Source: Humidesulfovibrio sp.
Lineage (GTDB): Bacteria > Desulfobacterota > Desulfovibrionia > Desulfovibrionales > Desulfovibrionaceae
Assembly: GCA_031292175.1 (NCBI GenBank)
Contig: JARLHQ010000021.1
Span: 24,353 to 88,352, forward strand
Reading direction: 5' to 3'
DNA length: 64,000 nucleotides
Made by a program: the position numbers and the translations under genes. Positions 1 to 9,289 of the stretch are shown in pieces. How positions within the stretch are numbered: position 1 is the stretch's first letter; every line of letters begins with the position of its first letter. The notes beneath the pieces are model-generated. The model worked only from the letters and a program-made list of their open reading frames with translations. It was not told the origin of the DNA and searched no databases.

Positions 1-668
1 AACCGTTGATCTTCTCCGAGATCCTCGACCACTCGCTGGGTCTTCATCTGCCGCCGCACGTGTACTACATGTGGCTGGCGATGCTTATTCTTTTTGCTTG
101 CTCCATGATGCTCCGCGGGCGTTTGCAGCTGGTGCCGGGCGGGATGCAGAACGTGTTCGAGACCGTCATTGGCGGCCTTGAAGAATTTACGGTGACCAAC
201 ATCGGCGAAGAAGGCCGTCGTGTGTTCCCGTTCCTCTGCACGCTCTTCATCTTCATCCTCGTGATGAACTACATTGGCCTCATTCCCGGCTGCGACGCCG
301 CGACGGCCAACGTGAACACCAACGCCGCCATGGCTGTCTGCGTGTTCCTGTACTACAATTATATCGGCATCAAGAAATGGGGCTTCGGCTACATCAAACA
401 TTTCATGGGCCCCATGCCCGCGCTGGCTCCGCTCATGCTCATTCTGGAGACCGTGAGCCACATCGCCCGCCCCCTCTCGCTCACGCTCCGTCTTTTCGGC
501 AACATCCGCGGCGAGGAAATCGTCCTGGTGCTGCTCTTCGTGCTGGCTCCGGTGCTGGGCACCCTGCCCATGTACTTCCTGTTCATCCTGGGCAAGACCA
601 TTCAGGCCTTCATCTTCTTCATGCTGACGATGATCTACCTGAAGGGCTCGCTGGAGCACGCGCACTAA
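1..668 (+). CDS. atpB: F1Fo ATP synthase subunit a (5' end outside window)
   Basis: Membrane subunit a of the Fo motor, which forms the ion half-channels next to the c-ring. The reading frame is open from the first base, so the true start lies upstream; the visible part is about 221 residues. It is strongly hydrophobic with several membrane segments. The helix reading [17 protein letters not shown] carries the essential arginine and the Asn and Glu found in bacterial subunit a. It ends 54 bp before atpE on the same strand. The F1 and b subunits are encoded separately at 26.4-32.2 kb on the other strand, an arrangement common in Desulfovibrio-type genomes. Confidence 0.95.
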   Translation, partial: PLIFSEILDHSLGLHLPPHVYYMWLAMLILFACSMMLRGRLQLVPGGMQNVFETVIGGLEEFTVTNIGEEGRRVFPFLCTLFIFILVMNYIGLIPGCDAATANVNTNAAMAVCVFLYYNYIGIKKWGFGYIKHFMGPMPALAPLMLILETVSHIARPLSLTLRLFGNIRGEEIVLVLLFVLAPVLGTLPMYFLFILGKTIQAFIFFMLTMIYLKGSLEHAH

Positions 669-722
669 ACCTGGGGAAATGGTCGTTTGACCACAACATC
701 ATACCTTTAGGAGTACATTGCT

Positions 723-1043
723 ATGCGTAAGTCTCTTCTGATGGCTCTGGCTATGGTTCTCTGCGCTTCCGCCGCTTTCGCTTCTGACGGCGCCGCCGTC
801 GCCGCCGTGGGTCCCGTTGCCGCTTGGGCCACCGCCATGGGCATGGGCCTCGCCGCCGGCCTCTGCGGTATCGCTCAGGGCCTGGGCCTGAAGGCCGCCT
901 GCGAAGGCACCGCCCGCAATCCCGAAGCCGGTGGCAAAATCACCGTTACCCTGATCCTGGGCCTGGCCTTCATCGAGTCCCTGGCCATTTACGCCCTGGT
1001 CGTCAACCTGATCCTGCTTTTCGTGAAGCCCCTGGGCGCCTAG
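723..1043 (+). CDS. atpE: F1Fo ATP synthase subunit c
   Basis: Rotor-ring proteolipid, 106 residues. The first 20 or so residues look like a cleavable signal peptide ([20 protein letters not shown]). Two membrane helices follow, joined by the polar loop ARNPEAGGK. The ion-binding carboxylate is E85 in helix 2. Around it, Q52, S86 and Y90 match the positions that bind Na+ in sodium-type c subunits such as that of Ilyobacter tartaricus. Ion specificity is therefore an open question (see findings). Start ATG at 723 follows an AGGAG ribosome site. A terminator lies 20 bp after the stop. Confidence 0.95.
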   Translation: MRKSLLMALAMVLCASAAFASDGAAVAAVGPVAAWATAMGMGLAAGLCGIAQGLGLKAACEGTARNPEAGGKITVTLILGLAFIESLAIYALVVNLILLFVKPLGA

Positions 1044-1063
1044 TTCACGTTTCTTTCGGAATC

Positions 1064-1090
1064 AAGGAGGCCTGCGGGCCTCCTTTTTTC
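1064..1090 (+). terminator. Rho-independent terminator after atpB-atpE
   Basis: A perfect 9-bp stem (AAGGAGGCC / GGCCTCCTT) with a 4-base loop is followed by a run of six T. It closes the atpB-atpE transcript just before rex. Confidence 0.9.
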
Positions 1091-1098
1091 CGGGAAAC

Positions 1099-1116
1099 CT
1101 GTTCAGAATTTCACAA
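1099..1116. promoter_or_regulatory. Candidate Rex operator upstream of rex
   Basis: Read on the minus strand this 18-mer is TTGTGAAATTCTGAACAG. One half-site is perfect for the Rex consensus (TTGTGAANNNNTTCACAA) and the other is degenerate. It lies 20-38 bp before the rex start codon, as expected for autoregulation. A site sharing TTGTGAAATT lies at the start of the second atp operon (32269-32286). No binding data; based on consensus and position. Confidence 0.4.
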
Positions 1117-1136
1117 ATCACCATCAGCGTTCTGGA

Positions 1137-1781
1137 ATGGCCGTGAAGAGCGAGCATATCCCCAAGGCCACCATCGCCCGACTGGCCACCTATATCCAGG
1201 TGCTGTCGGAATTTAAGCGCGAAGGAACCGATGTCGTGTCCTCCGAGCGCCTCGCTGAGGCCTGCTCGGTGAACTCATCGCAAATCCGAAAGGACCTTGC
1301 CTATTTTGGTGAGTTCGGCGTGCGCGGGGTCGGCTACTACGTCCAGGACCTCATCAGCTCCATCAAACGTTCGCTCGGCATCGACCGCGCCTGGAACTGC
1401 GCCCTTGTGGGCGTGGGCAATCTGGGCCGGGCCCTTCTGCGCCACCGTGAATTCTCCCGCAAGGGCTTCGTCATCCGCGGCGCCTTCGACTGCGATCCGT
1501 ACAAGATCGGCGAGGTTGTGGAAGGCATGGAGATCGTGTGCTCCCGCCAACTGCCCGCCAAGGTCAAGGAATTGGGCCTGGAGATCGGCGTCATCACGAC
1601 CCCGCCGGAACGCGCGCAGCGCGCCGCCAACTACCTTATAGGCGCGGGCATCAAGGGCATCATCAACTTCGCCCCGGCGCGCATCGCGGTTCCGAAGCAT
1701 ATTCACCTGGAATATGTTGACTTTTTTCATTATTTTTACGCTGCGGCCTTCCACATCCGCTTCAACGAGCAGCGCGACTGA
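1137..1781 (+). CDS. rex: Redox-sensing transcriptional repressor Rex
   Basis: DNA-binding sensor of the NADH/NAD+ ratio, 214 residues, the usual family length. The N-terminal winged helix contains the Rex signature SSQIRKDLAYFGEFGVRGVGY. A Rossmann domain follows with the dinucleotide motif GVGNLGRAL, and a C-terminal swapped helix ends in FHYFYAAAFHIRFNEQ. In Desulfovibrio, Rex is known to repress sulfate-reduction genes and is predicted to control atp genes. The ATG at 1137 has no strong ribosome site. The gene stands alone between the atpE terminator and cheD, with a candidate self-operator upstream. Confidence 0.95.
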   Translation: MAVKSEHIPKATIARLATYIQVLSEFKREGTDVVSSERLAEACSVNSSQIRKDLAYFGEFGVRGVGYYVQDLISSIKRSLGIDRAWNCALVGVGNLGRALLRHREFSRKGFVIRGAFDCDPYKIGEVVEGMEIVCSRQLPAKVKELGLEIGVITTPPERAQRAANYLIGAGIKGIINFAPARIAVPKHIHLEYVDFFHYFYAAAFHIRFNEQRD

Positions 1782-1819
1782 TTTTGACGTCCGATAGTCG
1801 TTCTCAATTGTAGAGTCGG

Positions 1820-1848
1820 TTGACTTACTGTGCAGTTGGGACGATGAT
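1820..1848 (+). promoter_or_regulatory. Possible sigma-70 promoter for cheD
   Basis: TTGACT at 1820-1825, a 17-bp spacer, then GATGAT at 1843-1848, in an AT-rich gap unlike the surrounding coding DNA. It lies about 20 bp before the cheD start. The -10 match is only four of six. Confidence 0.3.
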
Positions 1849-1870
1849 GACTACGTAATTTACAGTTGGC

Positions 1871-2398
1871 GTGACTCTGGAGCGACCACCCGTGCAGGAT
1901 CTTGACCAGTACCCCAAGGTATTCTTGCAGACGGGCGACTGCTTTCTCGGGGTACGCCCCACCCTTGTCACCACCGTCCTCGGCTCTTGCGTCGCCGTGA
2001 CCATGTGCGACCCCACGCGGGGGATCGGCGCGATCTGTCACGCGTTTTTGCCGGACAGCGCCAGTTTTAAGCACGCCACGCGCGAGCCGCAGGTGTGCCG
2101 CTTTGTCGACACGGCCCTGGAGAACCTGTATTCGAGCATGCTGAAGCTGAAGGTGCCCCAGAACAATCTGGTGGTGAAGGTCTTTGGCGGGGCTTCCGGG
2201 CTCATGGGCGGGACGGAGCGCACCAACCTGTACGACATCGGCGGTCGAAACCTGCGCGCGGTGCGCCAGTGGCTGATGACGCACAGCGTGCCCATCACCA
2301 AGGCGCAGGTCGGCGGCAGCCAGGGCCGCAAGCTGCATTTTCTCACCCACACCGGGGATGTGTGGGTGAAACTTTTGAACCGCTCGGGCAGGGAGTAG
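1871..2398 (+). CDS. cheD: Chemoreceptor glutamine deamidase CheD
   Basis: Deamidates glutamines in chemoreceptors and so tunes chemotaxis signalling. 175 residues with a GTG start. The catalytic triad of the Thermotoga enzyme (Thr-Cys-His at spacings 6 and 17) is reproduced as T34, C40 in the motif LGSCVAV, and H57 in ICHAFLP. The conserved KVFGGASGL and GRKLHF stretches are also present. No other che gene is adjacent; motA-motB are about 42 kb away. It is followed after 4 bp by the acetolactate decarboxylase gene, probably in the same transcript. Confidence 0.93.
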   Translation: MTLERPPVQDLDQYPKVFLQTGDCFLGVRPTLVTTVLGSCVAVTMCDPTRGIGAICHAFLPDSASFKHATREPQVCRFVDTALENLYSSMLKLKVPQNNLVVKVFGGASGLMGGTERTNLYDIGGRNLRAVRQWLMTHSVPITKAQVGGSQGRKLHFLTHTGDVWVKLLNRSGRE

Positions 2399-2402
2399 GG
2401 AC

Positions 2403-3221
2403 ATGCGTCGAAATTCCATACGCTTTTTACTTGGCTCCGTGCTGGTCCTCGCCTGCTGGAGTTTGGCCCTGGCCGCCGCGCCGCCGCGCAGCGCCGGGCC
2501 GAAATCCGCGGAACTGGTGCAGGTCGGCGTCATCGATGCCCTGCTCGCGGGCGGCTACGACGGCTCCATGAGTCTTGGCGAACTGCGGCGGCAAGGCGAT
2601 TTCGGCCTCGGCACCTTTGACGCCCTGGATGGCGAGATGGTGGTGCTTGATGGCGTGGTCTACCAGGTGTTGTCGAGCGGGCAGGTGCGCAAGGCCCCCG
2701 ACAACTTGACCACCCCCTTCGCGCAGGTGACGCGCTTCGCCCCGGACGTAAGCTGCCCGCTCACGCCGGGCGCGGATCTCAAAGCCGTGGAGGCCAGTCT
2801 CAACACCGCTGTGGGCGACGCCAACTGTTTCGCCGCCGTGCGCCTCGATGCCGTTTTTGAGACGCTCACCGCTCGCAGCGTCCCACGCCAATCGCCCCCC
2901 TACCGGCCCTTGGCCGAGGTGGCCAAAGAGCAGGCCGTGTTCCACTTCACGTCCGTGCGCGGCACGCTGGTGGGACTGCGCGGCCCGGCCTTTGTGCGCG
3001 GCCTGGGCGTGCCCGGCTGGCACTGGCATTTCCTGACCCGGGACAGGCTGCGCGGCGGGCATGTGCTGACCTTTGTCCTGTCGTCCAGCGGCGCGGGGCC
3101 CGTGGCCCGGCTTGAGCGTCTGCGCCGCATGGAGCTGCTCCTGCCGGAACGCGGGCTCGGGGGGCTCGACCTGGGCCGGGACCGCGCCGCCGAACTCAAG
3201 GCGGTCGAGAGCGGCAAATGA
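2403..3221 (+). CDS. budA: Alpha-acetolactate decarboxylase with export signal
   Basis: Converts alpha-acetolactate to acetoin. 272 residues. Conserved blocks include GDFGLGTFDALDGE and PPYRPLAEVAKEQ. The zinc ligands of the Brevibacillus enzyme (Glu65, His194, His196, His207, with Arg145 nearby) map with a constant +13 shift to E78, H207, H209, H220 and R158, so the active site looks intact. The N-terminus (residues 1-26) is a signal peptide: two arginines, a hydrophobic core, then ALAAA. A possible lipobox cysteine sits at C18. Export places the enzyme in the periplasm or at the membrane. No acetolactate synthase gene is nearby. Overlaps the next gene by 4 bp. Confidence 0.9.
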   Translation: MRRNSIRFLLGSVLVLACWSLALAAAPPRSAGPKSAELVQVGVIDALLAGGYDGSMSLGELRRQGDFGLGTFDALDGEMVVLDGVVYQVLSSGQVRKAPDNLTTPFAQVTRFAPDVSCPLTPGADLKAVEASLNTAVGDANCFAAVRLDAVFETLTARSVPRQSPPYRPLAEVAKEQAVFHFTSVRGTLVGLRGPAFVRGLGVPGWHWHFLTRDRLRGGHVLTFVLSSSGAGPVARLERLRRMELLLPERGLGGLDLGRDRAAELKAVESGK

Positions 3222-4183
3222 ACATCCTCATGATCGCGGTGAACGATCCGGCGGGCACGGGCATCGGCTTCTGCCGGGCCGTGAACCGGCTGGGGCGGCA
3301 TCACTGCCGCATCGTCACCCTGGAGACGCGCTACACCCACTCCTGGCCCAAGGACCTGCACGTGCCCGACCTGGACGTCGCAGGGCTGGACGAGCTGGAG
3401 CGGCTGCTCAAGGCCAGCGATGTGCTGCATTTCCACATGACGGCCGACGAGAACCTGCGCCTGGGGCCATTTCTTCCCGCCGACTATCTGGCGGGCAAAG
3501 CCATTGTGCACCACGAGCATGGCCACCACGATTTCCGCTCCGACCCGCAGCGCTTCCGGACAAAATATCGCGCTTTGGGGCGCAGGAACCTCTTGGTGAG
3601 CACTCCGGACCTGAAGCGCATGATGCCGGAGGCGCGTTGGCAGCCGAACCTCGTGCACCAGGACGAGCCGTTGCTGCGCCCGGCTGCGCGCGCGTGGTCG
3701 GGTCCGCTTCTGGTCGCGCATTCGCCCACACGCAAGGATCTCAAGAACACGGACGAGCTGCTTGCCGTGGCGCTTAAGCTGCGCGAGGCGGGGCTGGATC
3801 TGGCGCTGGACCTCATCGACAACGTGCCGCACCAGGAGTGCCTGACCCGCAAGCGCGCGGCGCACGTGCTCTTCGACCACATGCAGGGCTATTACGGCGT
3901 CAGCAGCCTGGAGGGCCTGAGCCAGGGGCTCGCGGTCATCGCCGGGCTGGACGACTGGAACCGCGCGCATGTTGCGGAGTTCGCGGGCGTACCCGACGCC
4001 CCGGAGTCCCTGCCCTGGCTTCTGGCGCGCAGCCCGGAAGAATTGGCCGCGCGCCTGCGCGAACTGGCCGGGGACATGGCGTTCTGCCGCGCCAGGGGCG
4101 AGGCCTCGCGGCGGTTCATCGAAGAGTGCTGGTCGGAGGAAAAAGTGGCCGGGCGGCTGTGCGATTTCTGGGACGGGCTGTAA
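3218..4183 (+). CDS. GT-B type glycosyltransferase-like protein
   Basis: 321 residues, translationally coupled to budA through an ATGA overlap. The fold pattern suggests GT-B: an N-terminal Rossmann-like half begins MNILMIAVNDPAGTG, and the C-terminal half contains VAHSPTRKDLKNTDELL and GVSSLEGLSQGLAVIAG. The last resembles the E-x7-E donor-binding region of GT4 enzymes. There is no signal peptide or membrane segment, so a cytoplasmic enzyme is expected. Donor and acceptor cannot be read from sequence. It could act on a surface glycan or a glycoprotein; nothing around it decides. Confidence 0.6.
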   Translation: MNILMIAVNDPAGTGIGFCRAVNRLGRHHCRIVTLETRYTHSWPKDLHVPDLDVAGLDELERLLKASDVLHFHMTADENLRLGPFLPADYLAGKAIVHHEHGHHDFRSDPQRFRTKYRALGRRNLLVSTPDLKRMMPEARWQPNLVHQDEPLLRPAARAWSGPLLVAHSPTRKDLKNTDELLAVALKLREAGLDLALDLIDNVPHQECLTRKRAAHVLFDHMQGYYGVSSLEGLSQGLAVIAGLDDWNRAHVAEFAGVPDAPESLPWLLARSPEELAARLRELAGDMAFCRARGEASRRFIEECWSEEKVAGRLCDFWDGL

Positions 4184-4245
4184 GCGGGCTTTGCTCTGCC
4201 CGGCATTTTGTGTAGGGTGCCGAAAAAGACAGTTTGGAGCAGGGC

Positions 4246-5163
4246 ATGAGCGAAGTGCGCAAATATTTTGGGAGCAGGCTTGCGGCGCTGACCGCTGTGG
4301 CGGTCCTGGCGTGCGGGGTGACCGCGGGGTCTGGTTTCGCTGCGGAATATGAGGTGCGCATGCCGGTGGAAAAGACCGTGCGCATCTCGCCTCTGGGCGA
4401 CGTGCAGGATCAGGACGTGGCCAAGCCTGCGCCCGCCAAATCCGTTGCGGCCAAGCCCTCGGGCGACACGCCCGAAAAGGCGGTCCCCGGCAAGACCGCG
4501 CCTGCCGCCGCCTCCAACGCCACCTCCCAGCCCGAGCGCAAGGGGGTCACCCCCTCCACGAAGAACGGCGCGGCTCCGGCCAAGCCGGTCAAGCCCGCGG
4601 CGAAGCGGAAGGAAAAGCGCGAGCCCGTCGCCAGCGTCGATGCCGGAAGCGACACTGCGCCCGGAGCGGCCAAGGCGCCGGCCCCCAAGTCCACCCCATC
4701 CACGTCCGCCCTGGCCAAGCCCGCCCCGCCCAAGCCAGAGCCGCCTAAATTGGATCCCAAGGCTTCGGTCATGCCCGCTGCGGCCACCGCCGCGGGTTCC
4801 GCCGCGCCGTTGCCCGCGGACGGCCAGTGGGTGGGCGACCTGAACGCCACCTTCGAGGAGCAGGGCATTTCCCTGCATGCCGCGACCAACGCCGCCGTGA
4901 GCCACGTCACCTGGTTCAACCAGGCCGAACCGCGCAAGCTCGCCATCGACCTGCATGGGGAATGGCGCAAGAAGGGCGACCATGTGTTGCGTTTCGACAC
5001 CGGCCCCGTGAAGAACATCATCGTGGGCGAGCACCCGGACCGCCTGCGCCTGGCCGTTGAATTCCGCGACGGCGCGGTGCTGCCTGCCGTTGAGCCCAAG
5101 ATTACGACCGGACCCGACGGCGTTTTTATCACCATTCCCCTGGCGGTGCGGTTGGCGCGCTAA
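4246..5163 (+). CDS. Secreted AMIN-domain protein with Pro/Ala/Lys-rich linker
   Basis: 305 residues. ATG at 4246 is preferred over the in-frame TTG at 4234 because GGAG sits 6 bp before it. A signal peptide covers roughly residues 1-33. Residues 45-190 are low-complexity and rich in Pro, Ala and Lys, as in TonB-like spacers that cross the periplasm. The C-terminal 105 residues resemble an AMIN domain, which binds peptidoglycan or other surface polymers (ISLHAATNAAVSHVTWF, PRKLAIDLHGEWRKK, LRLAVEF). No catalytic domain is attached. A periplasmic or envelope-spanning role is inferred. Confidence 0.65.
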   Translation: MSEVRKYFGSRLAALTAVAVLACGVTAGSGFAAEYEVRMPVEKTVRISPLGDVQDQDVAKPAPAKSVAAKPSGDTPEKAVPGKTAPAAASNATSQPERKGVTPSTKNGAAPAKPVKPAAKRKEKREPVASVDAGSDTAPGAAKAPAPKSTPSTSALAKPAPPKPEPPKLDPKASVMPAAATAAGSAAPLPADGQWVGDLNATFEEQGISLHAATNAAVSHVTWFNQAEPRKLAIDLHGEWRKKGDHVLRFDTGPVKNIIVGEHPDRLRLAVEFRDGAVLPAVEPKITTGPDGVFITIPLAVRLAR

Positions 5164-5300
5164 CCGTCTTTTCGGCCTGTCTTGTAACCGAATCGTCACA
5201 AGGCTGTGTCCCGTACGTCGCTTCTGGTGCGTAAATCTCCAACTGCTGCACGCGGCCGCGTCCCTGCGGTCCTCCGACAGCTACCCCCACGGAGACGTAC

Positions 5301-6059
5301 ATGCCCGATATCAAAGTAACCTCGCAATCACTCGATTTCTATTACGGCGCTTTTCATGCCCTGCACCAGGTGAGCCTCGATTTCGAGAAATACCAGGTGA
5401 CGGCGCTCATCGGGCCGTCCGGCTGCGGCAAGAGCACCTTTCTGCGCTGCATCAACCGCATGAACGACCTCATCCCCGGAACGCGCGTCAGTGGTGTGCT
5501 GGCCCTCGACGGCGAGGACATCCATGCGCCCGGTGTGGATGTGGTGGCCCTGCGCCGGCGCATCGGCATGGTCTTTCAGAAGCCGAACCCCTTTCCCAAG
5601 ACCATTTATGAAAACGTGGCCTACGGCCTGCGCGTGAACGGCGTGAGCGACAAGCGCGTGCTGGATGCGGGCGTTGAGTCCTCGTTGCGTGGCGCGGCCC
5701 TGTGGGACGAGGTGAAGGACCGCCTGGAATCCTCCGCCCTGGGGCTTTCCGGTGGTCAGCAGCAGCGGCTGTGCATCGCCCGCGCGCTGGCCGTGCGGCC
5801 CGAGGTGCTGCTGATGGACGAGCCCGCCAGCGCGCTCGACCCCATCGCCACCCAGAAGATCGAGGACCTGATCCATGAACTTAAGCGCGACCTGACCATC
5901 ATCATCGTCACCCACTCCATGCAGCAGGCCGCCCGCGTCTCCGACCGCACGGCCTTCTTCTATCTGGGCAAACTCATCGAGGAAGGCGACACGCGCACCA
6001 TCTTCACCAAGCCGCGCAACCGCCAGACCGAAGACTACATCACCGGCCGTTTCGGCTAG
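5301..6059 (+). CDS. pstB: Phosphate ABC transporter ATP-binding protein PstB
   Basis: ATPase subunit of the high-affinity phosphate importer, 252 residues, normal length. Walker A is GPSGCGKST, the signature motif LSGGQQQR, Walker [14 protein letters not shown], and the switch histidine lies in IVTHSMQQA. The family hallmark [13 protein letters not shown] is present. GGAG lies 6 bp before the ATG. The permease and binding-protein genes (pstSCA) are not in the window; phoU follows 13 bp later, so the two are co-transcribed. Confidence 0.97.
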   Translation: MPDIKVTSQSLDFYYGAFHALHQVSLDFEKYQVTALIGPSGCGKSTFLRCINRMNDLIPGTRVSGVLALDGEDIHAPGVDVVALRRRIGMVFQKPNPFPKTIYENVAYGLRVNGVSDKRVLDAGVESSLRGAALWDEVKDRLESSALGLSGGQQQRLCIARALAVRPEVLLMDEPASALDPIATQKIEDLIHELKRDLTIIIVTHSMQQAARVSDRTAFFYLGKLIEEGDTRTIFTKPRNRQTEDYITGRFG

Positions 6060-6072
6060 GGGGAGAATCATC

Positions 6073-6738
6073 ATGCAGCAGCGCAGTCATTTCACTCACA
6101 AACTCGAAGAGCTGCGGATGCTCCTCCTGCGCATGGCCGCGTTGGCCGAGCAGGCCGTGCAGCACGCCTGCCGCGCCTATCTGGAGGGCGACACAGATCT
6201 GGCTGAAAGCGTGGTCATGAACGACATGGCCATCAACGAGATGGAAGACGCCATCGACGCCTTCAACCTGGAGCTGTTGGCGCTGGACCAGCCCATGGCC
6301 AGCGATCTGCGGCTCATCATCGGCTCCATGCGCATCACCATGAACCTGGAGCGCGTGGGGGACGAGGCCGTGAACCTGGCGCACCGGTCGCTCTTTTTGT
6401 CCACCCGCCAGTCCATGCCCGCCAACCCGCGCATGTCCCAGCTCTGCGCCCACGTGCAGGACATGCTGAGCAAGGCCGTTCGCGCGCTGGTGGAAGAGGA
6501 TACGGCCCTGGCCAGCGAAATCTGCGCCATGGACCACCGCGCCGACGAGCTCTGCCTCAAGGTGCTCAAGGAAGCCATCAACACGATGGTGGACGAGACG
6601 CGCATCGTGGAGCGTGGGGTGCATGTGATCATGGCCTCGCGCCATCTGGAACGCATCGGCGACCTCTCCACGAACATCGCCGAGGCGGTGATTTTCATCA
6701 AGGAAGGCATGAACCTGAAGCACCGCTGCAAAGGCTAG
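6073..6738 (+). CDS. phoU: Phosphate signalling protein PhoU
   Basis: Negative regulator linking PstB to the PhoR/PhoB phosphate response. 221 residues forming two three-helix bundles. The two metal-binding E-x-x-x-D motifs lie in the repeated segments around ERVGDEAVNLAHR and ERIGDLSTNIAEAVIF. It directly follows pstB. A strong terminator lies about 70 bp after the stop. Confidence 0.96.
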   Translation: MQQRSHFTHKLEELRMLLLRMAALAEQAVQHACRAYLEGDTDLAESVVMNDMAINEMEDAIDAFNLELLALDQPMASDLRLIIGSMRITMNLERVGDEAVNLAHRSLFLSTRQSMPANPRMSQLCAHVQDMLSKAVRALVEEDTALASEICAMDHRADELCLKVLKEAINTMVDETRIVERGVHVIMASRHLERIGDLSTNIAEAVIFIKEGMNLKHRCKG

Positions 6739-6806
6739 CGGAAAGCGGCAAGCGCCGCCGCCGTTCGCCGCCAGGGTCGCTGGGCCAAAAGGGCGGCGGC
6801 CACAGG

Positions 6807-6835
6807 AAAGCCCCGGGGAAACCCGGGGCTTTTTC
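6807..6835 (+). terminator. Rho-independent terminator after phoU
   Basis: A 9-bp stem AGCCCCGGG / CCCGGGGCT with a GAAA tetraloop is followed by TTTTT. It ends the pstB-phoU transcript. Confidence 0.92.
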
Positions 6836-7000
6836 GTTCGCCAAGCCGGGCGTGTATTCACTCTTTGGATTTTCGGCCAAAACTGCTACAGCGAACTCTC
6901 GGCGGCGCGCACAGGCCGCCAGTGGTCGCGGAAAGCGCCAGGCGCGTCCGCGCGTCCTGCGGTCCAACAGTGTATTCGCTTCGACCAGAGGAGATCGCCC

Positions 7001-8086
7001 ATGCTCATGACCTCGATTTTCCCCGCCCGCTATGTCCAGGGCGCTGGGGCCTTATCCGTGCTGTGCGAAGAGGCCGCACGGCTGGGGAGACGGGCGCTGG
7101 CCGTTGTTTCCGGATCCGCGCGGCCGCTTGTGGAAAAGGCCCTGGCCGGACAGATGCTGCTGGAGCTGACCCAGGAGGCCTTCCGGGGCGAATGTTGCGA
7201 TGAGGAGATCGACCGCCTGGCCGACAGGGCCAGACAGATCCGGGCCGATGTCATTATCGGCGTTGGCGGCGGCAAGTCCCTGGATACCGCCAAGGCCGTG
7301 GCGCATGCCCTGCGGCTGCCGGTGGTGGTCGCCCCGAGCATCGCCTCGACCGACGCCCCGTGCAGCGCCTTGTCGGTGATCTATACGCCCGAGGGGACCT
7401 TCAAGCGCTATCTGCTCCAGCCGCGCAACCCCGATGTGGTGCTGGTGGACAGCGAGGTGGTCGCCAACGCCCCGGTCCGGTTTCTCGTCTCGGGCATGGG
7501 CGACGCGCTGTCCACCTGGTTCGAGGCGGAGGACTGCCGGGAGAGCGGGGCCAGGAACATGAGCGGCCGCGCCGGCACCATGACCGCTTTGGGTCTGGCG
7601 CGCCTGTGCTTTGACACGCTTCTGGCCGATGGGCTTGCCGCGAAAAAGGCTTGCGAAGGCAAGAGGGTCAGCCCCGAGCTTGAGCGCATCATCGAGGCGA
7701 ACACCCTGTTGAGCGGCCTGGGCTTTGAAAGCGGCGGCCTGTCCGGCGCCCACGCCATCCACAACGGGTTCACCGCGTTGCCCGAAACGCACACGTACTG
7801 GCACGGCGAAAAGGTCGCGCTGGGCACCCTGGCGCTGCTGCAACTGACCAACCGCCCCGCGGACATGATCTCCAGGGTTTATGACTTCTGCCAGTCCGTG
7901 GGCCTGCCCGTCTGCCTCGCGGATATCGGCCTTGCGGACCCCACGGAGGCACAGCTCATGGCGGTGGCGCGCCAGGCCTGCGCCCCGGGGGAAACCATCC
8001 ACAACATCAAGGGCGGCGTGAGCCCGGAGGCCGTGCTCGCGGCCATCAAGTCCGCGGATGCGGAAGGACGCCGCAGGAAAGGCTGA
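7001..8086 (+). CDS. gldA: Glycerol dehydrogenase (iron-containing ADH family)
   Basis: NAD-dependent oxidation of glycerol to dihydroxyacetone, 361 residues. Family motifs: the NAD-binding GVGGGKSLDTAKA; the substrate-side IASTDAPCSALSVIY; and the metal ligands Asp in SGMGDALSTWFEA, His in SGAHAIHNG and His in HGEKVALG. Its start at 7001 follows AGAGGAG with 8-bp spacing. It stands alone, about 260 bp from genes on either side. A role with a related polyol cannot be excluded. Confidence 0.9.
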   Translation: MLMTSIFPARYVQGAGALSVLCEEAARLGRRALAVVSGSARPLVEKALAGQMLLELTQEAFRGECCDEEIDRLADRARQIRADVIIGVGGGKSLDTAKAVAHALRLPVVVAPSIASTDAPCSALSVIYTPEGTFKRYLLQPRNPDVVLVDSEVVANAPVRFLVSGMGDALSTWFEAEDCRESGARNMSGRAGTMTALGLARLCFDTLLADGLAAKKACEGKRVSPELERIIEANTLLSGLGFESGGLSGAHAIHNGFTALPETHTYWHGEKVALGTLALLQLTNRPADMISRVYDFCQSVGLPVCLADIGLADPTEAQLMAVARQACAPGETIHNIKGGVSPEAVLAAIKSADAEGRRRKG

Positions 8087-8292
8087 GCCCTCCTGCCCGT
8101 TCGTCTCGGCAAGGGGCTGCCCTCCGCCACGCGCCGCTCTGGCTCCGCGCGCCCGCAAAGGCCCAGCCGCAAAGGGCGGGCCGGACGGGTTCCAAAAACC
8201 GCGGAGTGCGTGTATGGCATGCGCGGCTGTCTGCGATTGCTTCTACCTCTGGGGGTCGGGTTCCGCGCTGGAGCCCCCCTCGTTTGATTTAA

Positions 8293-9285
<993 letters not shown>

Positions 9286-9289
9286 GCGC

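Noticed and set aside
5176..5206. Possible Pho box before pstB (CTGTC and TCGTCAC stretches)
   Set aside because: The repeats do not keep the 11-bp spacing of Pho boxes and match the consensus too poorly.
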